Below are positions 33,205 through 38,414 of a stretch of 38,414 nucleotides of DNA, one piece after another. The translations under genes were made by a program, and so were the position numbers. Numbering within the stretch: position 1 is the stretch's first letter; each line of letters opens with the position of its first letter. The stretch is from Acidobacteriota bacterium (GTDB lineage Bacteria > Acidobacteriota > Blastocatellia > Pyrinomonadales > Pyrinomonadaceae), in contig QHXN01000067.1 of NCBI GenBank assembly GCA_003222975.1, positions 1 to 38,414 on the forward strand. Reading direction: 5' to 3'. The notes below the pieces were generated by a model. The model saw only the letters and a list, made by a program, of their open reading frames with translations, was not told the DNA's origin and searched no databases.

Positions 33205-34332
33205 TCACGCTTGCTCGGCGGTGCGCTCGGAGGTCAACTCCTCGGTCTTTTCGGTGATGCTCTTCTCGGCCCAGTCGTTGTCGCGGCTCGACTCGCCGGC
33301 CCGGATGCGCTTGGCCGCCTTCATCTTCTGCACCAAGTCCATGTGCGTCGAGAAGTAAGGGATGCTCTTGCCGACGATCTCCCGCACGGTCTCGAAGCCC
33401 TTGTCGGCCATGAACTGCGACAGGCCCTCCTTCAATTCGTCAATGATCTTGACGCCGTGCAGCATCACGCCGGTGCAGAGCTGTACGGTTGACGCGCCGA
33501 GGAGCATGAACTCGATGGCGTCGTGCGAGCGCTCGATGCCGCCGATGCCGCTGATGGATACCCCTTCGGGAAGCGCCTGCGCGAGCTGGCTCACCATCCG
33601 CAGCGCGATGGGGCGCACGGCCTGCGAAGAGTAGCCGCCGGGCACGGTGTAGCCCTCGACGCAGGGCAGCGGGCGTAAGGTGTTCAGGTCAACGCCGATG
33701 ACCGAGAGGATGGTGTTGATGGCCGAGACACCGACTGCGCCGCCGCGCACCGCCGCGAGCGAAGGCTCCTTGATGTTCGTGATGTTCGGCGTCATCTTCG
33801 CCCAGACGGGAATCTTCGACACTTCAGTCACCCAGCTCGTGACCTCTGCGGTCAGGTCTGGGTGCTCGCCCATCTCCGAACCCATGCGGCGCTCGGTCAT
33901 CCCGTGCGGGCAGGAGAAGTTCAGCTCGAAGGCGTCAACGCCCGTCTCCTCGACCACGCGCGTCAGCTCCTGCCAGCGCGCCTTGTCGTACTCCTCCATG
34001 ATCGAGGCGACGAGGACGTTGTGCGGGTACTCTTTTTTGAGTTGGCGGAACTCGTCGAGCCACACGTCAATCGGGCGGTCGGAGATCAGCTCGATGTTCT
34101 CGAAGCCGATGACCTCGCCGGTGTCGCGCGAGCGCAAACGCCCGTAGCGCGGGACGACGTTGACGACCTTCGCGCTCTCCAGGCTGACGGTCTTCGCCAC
34201 CGCGCCGCCCCAGCCGGCGTCGAACGACTTCGCGATGACGCGCGCGTTCGTCCCCGGCGGGCCGGAGCCGAGCAGGAAGGGGTTGGGAAACTTGATGCCG
34301 TTGACTGTGATCGAGAGTTCCATAAGCTTCAA
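33205..34332 (-). CDS. preA: dihydropyrimidine dehydrogenase catalytic subunit-like flavoprotein (PreA-like)
   Basis: A 375-residue FMN TIM-barrel of the dihydroorotate/dihydropyrimidine dehydrogenase class. Characteristic parts: F-P-N-P-F-L-L-G-S-G-P-P-G-T-N, F-E-N-I-E-L-I-S-D-R, L-N-F-S-C-P-H-G-M-T-E-R-R-M-G (catalytic C141), and S-I-S-G-I-G-G-I-E. The E-L-I-S and S-C-P-H-G-M segments fit PreA and the C-terminal part of eukaryotic DPD rather than PyrD. E. coli-type PreA carries a C-terminal ferredoxin domain with two 4Fe-4S clusters. Here the chain after about 340 is a charged, cysteine-free tail (T-E-E-L-T-S-E-R-T-A-E-Q-A). Electrons must therefore come through a partner or another route. 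It is the last gene of the permease-nitrilase operon and probably reduces uracil/thymine or a related ring. Confidence 0.88.
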   Translation of the reverse strand: MKLMELSITVNGIKFPNPFLLGSGPPGTNARVIAKSFDAGWGGAVAKTVSLESAKVVNVVPRYGRLRSRDTGEVIGFENIELISDRPIDVWLDEFRQLKKEYPHNVLVASIMEEYDKARWQELTRVVEETGVDAFELNFSCPHGMTERRMGSEMGEHPDLTAEVTSWVTEVSKIPVWAKMTPNITNIKEPSLAAVRGGAVGVSAINTILSVIGVDLNTLRPLPCVEGYTVPGGYSSQAVRPIALRMVSQLAQALPEGVSISGIGGIERSHDAIEFMLLGASTVQLCTGVMLHGVKIIDELKEGLSQFMADKGFETVREIVGKSIPYFSTHMDLVQKMKAAKRIRAGESSRDNDWAEKSITEKTEELTSERTAEQA

Positions 34333-34412
34333 CCTCCGTTCAGGTCGCGATTGTCGGGTCGCGTGCTGCGGGTAATGAACAGCAGGGGCCTCATCGCTCT
34401 TCGGCCTGGTCT

Positions 34413-35183
34413 TTAATTGCTCCTGTCTTCTATAAGCCGCCCGTACAGGTAACAGTTTAGTGTCGCGACCCCGTCTTTGACGAGGTAGCCGCTCAGCCTG
34501 TCGGGCGAGCAGACCACGTCCACCTCGCCGCCGATGGTCTCGACCTTCGCCCAGCAGAAGTCGAGGCCCGTCACCGGGTTCGTGATGATCCCGGCGTCGA
34601 GGACGAAGCCGGAGACCTGTGTGCTCGCGGGCTGCAACTCGTTATCCTCGCCGCGGGGGTTAAGCATGTAGGCCGGGATGAAGTGCTTATAGTCCCAGCA
34701 GTAGCCGTCCTCATCCGCGGGGTAGGCTTCATCATACTCATCCTCGTCCGCGAAGCCCTGCACGTTGAACGCGAACGCCGTGAGCTGGACGGAGGCGAGG
34801 CGCGGGAGTCGCAGGTCGTCGTAGCGGTGAAAGTCCGGCGTGTCGAAGACGAAAGGGACGCGCCCCGCGATCCATCCCGCCCCGGCGCTGGCGCTGCTGC
34901 GGCAGAGGAACGCCCCGTCCGAAAGCGTCTCCTTGCGACGCGGCGTCTTCTCCAAAAGAGCGACGGTCATGCGCGCGTCGCCCGCGTAGTAGGAATGAAA
35001 GAGCATCTCCGGCCCGTCGTCCTTCACCTTCGTCCAAAGCTCCAGGTTCTCGCCCACCATCCAACGCAGATACTTGGCGCTCTTCGTCTCGACGATTTCG
35101 CCGTGCTCGCACATCTGCAAGAAGATGTTGTAGTGATCCACGGCACTACGGTCGTGGAATCCTACGTTCGACTTGAAGGCCAT
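34413..35183 (-). CDS. hypothetical protein in the pyrimidine-catabolism operon
   Basis: 256 residues from ATG 35183, with AAGGAG about 6 bases upstream. I do not recognise a family. The N-terminal third is helical (D-H-Y-N-I-F-L-Q-M-C-E-H-G-E-I-V); the rest is rich in aromatic and acidic residues (F-A-D-E-D-E-Y-D-E-A-Y-P-A-D-E-D-G-Y). It ends in a beta-like V-A-T-L-N-C-Y-L-Y-G-R-L-I. There is no signal peptide, membrane helix or clear metal motif. It sits between the nitrilase and the PreA-like gene on one strand, so a role beside pyrimidine breakdown is suggested by position only. A longer frame reading into the nitrilase gene is a shadow. Confidence 0.75.
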   Translation of the reverse strand: MAFKSNVGFHDRSAVDHYNIFLQMCEHGEIVETKSAKYLRWMVGENLELWTKVKDDGPEMLFHSYYAGDARMTVALLEKTPRRKETLSDGAFLCRSSASAGAGWIAGRVPFVFDTPDFHRYDDLRLPRLASVQLTAFAFNVQGFADEDEYDEAYPADEDGYCWDYKHFIPAYMLNPRGEDNELQPASTQVSGFVLDAGIITNPVTGLDFCWAKVETIGGEVDVVCSPDRLSGYLVKDGVATLNCYLYGRLIEDRSN

Positions 35184-35233
35184 GCCTAACTCCTTGTGAA
35201 GCGAGGAGCGAAAACGAGACTTCCGCCCACAAA

Positions 35234-36103
35234 TCAATCCGCGACGAGCTGGCCGTAGGTGTCGGGCCTTCGGTCGCGGAAGAACTGCCAGGTGTTTCGG
35301 ACTTCGCGAATCTTGTCGAGGTCGAGATCGGCTGTGACGAGAGCGTCGCGGTCGCGCGGGGCCTCGGCGATGATCTGGCCGCGCGGGTCGCAGAAGTAGC
35401 TCTGGCCGTAGAACTCGCCGATGTCCCACGGCTGCTCGTGGCCGACGCGGTTGATCGCGCCGACGAAGTAGCCGTTGGCGACGGCGTGCGCGGGCTGCTC
35501 CAACTTCCACAAGTATTCCGAAAGACCGGCGACGGTGGCCGACGGGTTGAAAACGATTTCGGCCCCGTTGAGTCCGAGTGCGCGCGCGCCTTCGGGGAAG
35601 TGGCGGTCGTAGCAGATGTAAACGCCGATGCGCGCGTAGGCGGTGTCGAAGCACGGATAGCCGAGGTTGCCGGGGCGGAAGTAGAACTTCTCCCAGAAGC
35701 CGGGGTTGACGTGCGGGATGTGGTTCTTGCGGTACTTGCCGAGGTACTTGCCGTCGGCGTCAATGACGGCGGCGGTGTTGTAGTACAGCCCCGCGATCTC
35801 CTCCTCGTAGATGGGCACGATGATGACCATGCCGTGACTGCGCGCCACCTCCTGCATCAACTTCACCGTCGGGCCGTCGGGTATTCGCTCGACGGCCTCG
35901 TACCAGCGTGTCTGCTGTTCGGCGCAGAAGTACGGCGTGGTGAAGACCTCCTGCATGCAGAGAATCTTGACGCCCTGCGCGGCGGCGTCCTCGATCAACT
36001 TCAGGTGCTTCTCGACGTTGAGCCGCTTGATCTCGTCAATCGGGGCGTCGGTCGGCGCGGCGTTGGTCGCCTGAATCAGTCCGCATTTAACTGTGCGTGG
36101 CAT
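35234..36103 (-). CDS. nitrilase-superfamily amidohydrolase (beta-ureidopropionase-like)
   Basis: 289 residues with the complete Glu-Lys-Cys triad of carbon-nitrogen hydrolases: C-M-Q-E-V-F (E52), K-Y-R-K-N-H-I-P (K126) and I-G-V-Y-I-C-Y-D-R-H-F-P (C164). The starting V-K-C-G-L-I-Q and F-T-T-P-Y-F-C-A-E-Q, and the C-terminal segment P-W-D-I-G-E-F-Y-G-Q-S-Y, are typical of N-carbamoyl-beta-alanine amidohydrolases and close relatives. It would release beta-alanine, CO2 and ammonia from N-carbamoyl-beta-alanine, the last step of reductive pyrimidine breakdown. Its partners PreA-like dehydrogenase and NCS1 permease lie on the same strand. No dihydropyrimidinase is in the window. Full length, no anomaly. 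Confidence 0.92.
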   Translation of the reverse strand: MPRTVKCGLIQATNAAPTDAPIDEIKRLNVEKHLKLIEDAAAQGVKILCMQEVFTTPYFCAEQQTRWYEAVERIPDGPTVKLMQEVARSHGMVIIVPIYEEEIAGLYYNTAAVIDADGKYLGKYRKNHIPHVNPGFWEKFYFRPGNLGYPCFDTAYARIGVYICYDRHFPEGARALGLNGAEIVFNPSATVAGLSEYLWKLEQPAHAVANGYFVGAINRVGHEQPWDIGEFYGQSYFCDPRGQIIAEAPRDRDALVTADLDLDKIREVRNTWQFFRDRRPDTYGQLVAD

Positions 36104-36120
36104 GTGTTACCTCCTGAAAT

Positions 36121-36244
36121 AGCTGTTAGCTATTAGCTGTTGGCTTTTAGCAATTATTACATTTCGGGCCGAGTCTTCAAATGGTCAAAACGATGGTCAC
36201 CTGACAGAAAGGCTAAAAGCTAAGAGCTAAAAGCCAACAGCTAA
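36121..36244. repeat. heptamer-word inverted repeat (word AGCTGTT/AGCTATT)
   Basis: The left arm, 36121-36155, reads AGCTGTT, AGCTATT, AGCTGTT, GGCTTTT, AGCAATT. The right arm, about 36212-36244, carries GCTAAAA, GCTAAGA, GCTAAAA, GCCAACA, GCTAA. A 60-base AT-rich spacer separates the arms. The stop codon of the upstream zinc-ribbon gene (36241-36243) is in the right arm, and the left end is 17 bases from the nitrilase start. Confidence 0.88.
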
Positions 36245-36465
36245 CCGACCTTCTCCCAGGTGTTCGTTATCTCCGCCATCTTTTTCTCGTCAACGACGTA
36301 AGTCTCGAAATAACCGCACCGCGTACAGATCAGGGTCTCGACCGTGCTGGCCGCCGTCAGCCAAGAGGTGTAAACGAAGACGCCCGCGTTGCCTCCGTAG
36401 TTGATGCCGTTCAGCTTCCTGTAGATGGTCGGCGTCTGGCACTTCGGGCACAAGCCTCTACGCAT
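36241..36465 (-). CDS. small zinc-ribbon protein
   Basis: 74 residues from ATG 36465, with AGGAG upstream. Two C-x-x-C pairs form a classic zinc ribbon: L-C-P-K-C-Q near the N-terminus and I-C-T-R-C-G-Y in the second half (C6/C9 and about C47/C50). The middle (Y-G-G-N-A-G-V-F-V-Y-T-S-W) is beta-like. Similar small ribbons occur as unassigned proteins. The gene is in line between the permease and the nitrilase, and its stop is inside the heptamer hairpin. A longer upstream frame runs into the permease gene and is not used. Function unknown. Confidence 0.7.
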   Translation of the reverse strand: MRRGLCPKCQTPTIYRKLNGINYGGNAGVFVYTSWLTAASTVETLICTRCGYFETYVVDEKKMAEITNTWEKVG

Positions 36466-36500
36466 ACGTTCGGCGCTCCTTTCCGGCGCGGAAAAACTTT

Positions 36501-38045
36501 TCAGTCGCCCGGCGAGTCCCGTGCGAGGGCAGGCGCGACCTCCGCCCCTGCGAACGACGGCGGCGAGAGTTTCATCAGCACGAAGTAGGCGGCGGCAGCC
36601 GCGCCGAAGCCGACGAACCAGGCGTAGTCGTAGAGCGGCCTGAGTGCGGGCCAGACCAGGCCGACCCAGGCGAGCGCGCAGCCCGCCAGGGTCGCGGCGA
36701 CCGCGCGCCAGTTCCAGCCCGCCGCGTAGGTGTACGCGCCGCGGGTGCGGTAGAGGTCGGCGAGTGCGAGCCGACGTTCGCGCAGCAGCCAGTAGTCGGC
36801 GATGAGCACGCCGGCGATTGAGCCGAGGCCGCCCGAATAGCCGAGCAGCCAGTTGAAGATGTAGCCCGAAGGGTCTGCCAGCAGTCGCCACGGCTGCATC
36901 AGTATGCCGATGACGCCCGTGATGAGTCCGCCCGTGCGGAACGAAATCCAGCGCGGGAAGGCGTTGGCGAAGTCGTTGGCGGGCGAGACGACGTTCGCGG
37001 CGATGTTGACGGAGAGCGTGGCGATGACGACGGTGAACATCGAGACGGCGATGACGACGGGCTGCTGGAAACGACCGACGAGCTTCACGGGATCCCAAAC
37101 GTCGCCCGCCGCCATGTCGGGGTAGATGACCAGCGCCGCCGAGGTGATGATGACGCCCATCGCGGCGAAGACCGTCATCGTCGTCGGCAGGGCGACCATC
37201 TGCCCGACTGCCTGCTGGCGCTGGCTTCGACCGAAGCGCGTGAAGTCAGGCATGTTCAGGGAGAGCGTCGCCCAGAAGCCGATCATCGCCGTCAGGGAAG
37301 GGACGAAGATGGGCCAGAACTCCGAGAGCGTCTTGAAGTGTGCGGGCTGCGTGAGCAGGTAGCCGAGTCCGCCCGCGCGCCAGATGGCCCACGCGACCAG
37401 AAAAGAAGTCATCACCAGCACGAACGGCGCGGCCCAGTTCTCGACCGCGCGCAGGAGGTTCATGCCGCGGTAGATGATGAAAATGTTCATGCCCCAGAAG
37501 ACGAGGAACGAGAGCCACTCGGTCACGGTGTGTCCGCCGACCGCGCCGCCCGCGAGCGTGTGCCAGCCGGGGATGACGGCCTTGAAGAAGGTGTCGAGCG
37601 CCTGCCCGCCGATCCAAGCCTGTATGCCGAACCACCCGCAGGCGACGATGGCGCGCATCAGCGCGGGCAGGTTCGAGCCGCGCGTTCCGTAGGCCGCGCG
37701 CGCGAAGACGGGGAAGGGGATGCCGTACTTAGTGCCGGGATGTGAGTTGAGAAGTATCGGGACGAGGACGATTATGTTGCCCAGGAGTATGGTGACGAGC
37801 GCCTGCCACCAGTTCATCCCGGCACTGATGAGACCGGAGGCGAGCATGTAGGTCGGGATGCAGTGCGCCATGCTCACCCACAGCGCCGCGTAGTTGTACG
37901 TCGTCCAGTCGCGCCGCTCGACGGGCACGGGCGCGAGGTCTTCGTTATAAAGCGGGCTTCGCCGAACCTCCGCCGCAGCCTCCGGGCGCAGCTCAACGCG
38001 ACCGTCCGCGTGTTGAATGGTTTCTGCGACACTACTTGCCGCCAT
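36501..38045 (-). CDS. NCS1-family nucleobase/hydantoin permease
   Basis: 514 residues with about 12 membrane helices. Conserved NCS1 segments are N-S-H-P-G-T-K-Y-G-I-P-F-P-V-F-A-R-A-A-Y-G, C-G-W-F-G-I-Q-A-W-I-G-G-Q-A-L, S-L-N-M-P-D-F-T-R-F, and later N-I-A-A-N-V-V-S-P-A-N-D. The family carries uracil, cytosine, allantoin or hydantoins with H+ or Na+. As the first gene of the same-strand set zinc ribbon, nitrilase, unknown protein, PreA-like enzyme, it most likely imports the pyrimidine that these enzymes degrade. The ATG at 38045 begins a short cytoplasmic lead. The exact substrate cannot be read from sequence. Confidence 0.93.
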   Translation of the reverse strand: MAASSVAETIQHADGRVELRPEAAAEVRRSPLYNEDLAPVPVERRDWTTYNYAALWVSMAHCIPTYMLASGLISAGMNWWQALVTILLGNIIVLVPILLNSHPGTKYGIPFPVFARAAYGTRGSNLPALMRAIVACGWFGIQAWIGGQALDTFFKAVIPGWHTLAGGAVGGHTVTEWLSFLVFWGMNIFIIYRGMNLLRAVENWAAPFVLVMTSFLVAWAIWRAGGLGYLLTQPAHFKTLSEFWPIFVPSLTAMIGFWATLSLNMPDFTRFGRSQRQQAVGQMVALPTTMTVFAAMGVIITSAALVIYPDMAAGDVWDPVKLVGRFQQPVVIAVSMFTVVIATLSVNIAANVVSPANDFANAFPRWISFRTGGLITGVIGILMQPWRLLADPSGYIFNWLLGYSGGLGSIAGVLIADYWLLRERRLALADLYRTRGAYTYAAGWNWRAVAATLAGCALAWVGLVWPALRPLYDYAWFVGFGAAAAAYFVLMKLSPPSFAGAEVAPALARDSPGD

Positions 38046-38063
38046 GTTAATTGCTCCCGAAAC

Positions 38064-38363
38064 TCAGCCCTGAGCCTCTTGAGGGGATGAATGATCGCTC
38101 ACTAATGACTTCCCGCAGCACGGGCAACACAGCATCTTTCTATCCTTAGGAGCAGCTTGTTGTGGTACTTCACATGTGATAGTCGCATTGCAATTCATAC
38201 AACGATCACGTAGGCTCTCTATAGCTTCTCTTGCAATATCTTCAGTCCATTCAACCCAAACGCCATCACCCAAGCCCTTAGCAACTTGACAAGCGATTTC
38301 TGCTCTTGAAAGTAAGTCATCAAAGCTAATAGCACCCATGCTTATTGAATATCCAAAACTCAT
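38064..38363 (-). CDS. cysteine-rich small protein, possibly truncated at the window edge
   Basis: 99 residues from ATG 38363, but the frame stays open to the window edge (17 more codons), so the gene may begin outside. The C-terminal half has paired cysteines (R-C-M-N-C-N-A-T-I-T-C and L-C-C-P-C-C-G-K-S-L), a zinc-ribbon arrangement. The N-terminal half is helical (E-D-I-A-R-E-A-I-E-S-L-R-D-R). I do not recognise the family. Base composition here is clearly more AT-rich than in the rest of the window, and codon choices differ, which suggests recent acquisition or the edge of an accessory segment. It stops 18 bases from the permease start. Confidence 0.6.
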   Translation of the reverse strand: MSFGYSISMGAISFDDLLSRAEIACQVAKGLGDGVWVEWTEDIAREAIESLRDRCMNCNATITCEVPQQAAPKDRKMLCCPCCGKSLVSDHSSPQEAQG

Positions 38364-38414
38364 AGCTGTTTTGCGGGTTTCACCATTAACTTCGAATGAA
38401 CAGGAAGCGAAAGA

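Noticed and set aside
35184..35654. N-terminal extension of the unknown 256-aa protein
   Set aside because: It lies out of frame inside the nitrilase gene, and a good ribosome-binding site precedes ATG 35183.

Overview
The window is GC-rich chromosomal DNA from a diderm (LPS-making) bacterium. Three Kdo genes (kdsB, kdsA, kdsC), secreted and lipoprotein-type signal sequences, a Ser/Thr kinase with a PP2C phosphatase in the same window, and TPR-rich proteins suggest Acidobacteriota, perhaps a Blastocatellia-like lineage. That placement is inferred from gene content and style; no rRNA or tRNA gene is visible to confirm it.

Layout, left to right. (1) 1-5025: the 3' end of an NfeD-like gene, a CorA ion channel, a PP2C phosphatase, and a PLP-enzyme pair (cysteine synthase/CBS-like plus cystathionine gamma-lyase/synthase) that together look like reverse transsulfuration. 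(2) 5239-14816: an interrupted Kdo cluster, kdsB - small membrane protein - pyrG (supplies the CTP used by KdsB) - small acidic protein - zinc-ribbon/Ser-Thr kinase/TPR protein - kdsA - secreted M1-peptidase-like protein with a destroyed zinc site - kdsC. (3) 14895-25433: a divergent LysR regulator, then a peptidoglycan-sugar salvage locus: BadF-type amino-sugar kinase, MurQ, a HAD protein, a Na+:solute symporter, secreted NagZ, and a secreted fusion of a beta-lactamase-fold amidase-like domain to a NamZ (DUF1343) exo-muramidase domain. No PTS component is present, so the model is extracytoplasmic digestion, Na+-driven uptake, phosphorylation, then lactate removal by MurQ. (4) 25496-33126: S1/P1 nuclease, TPR lipoprotein, small zinc protein, receiver-like protein, exonuclease III, small membrane protein, membrane-anchored SDR, adenylate-cyclase-like protein, NAD(P)H-hydrate dehydratase and a methyltransferase. 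(5) 33205-38045, minus strand: a reductive pyrimidine-catabolism operon (NCS1 permease, small zinc ribbon, beta-ureidopropionase-like nitrilase, unknown 256-aa protein, PreA-like dehydrogenase). The last 370 bases are clearly more AT-rich and hold a cysteine-rich small protein.

The most unusual content is non-coding. At least six gene junctions carry elements built from tandem 7-bp words whose two arms are inverted copies of each other, each locus using its own word. Several overlap the stop codon of the adjacent gene. A related but larger structure at 20498-20805 is a 15-unit array with near-perfect 21-bp (3 x 7) phasing and palindromic TACGWCGTA cores just upstream of nagZ. A separate REPIN-like double palindrome lies at 8376-8578. 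Two similar low-complexity hairpins appear to be translated in frame at the 5' ends of kdsC and the amidase-NamZ fusion.
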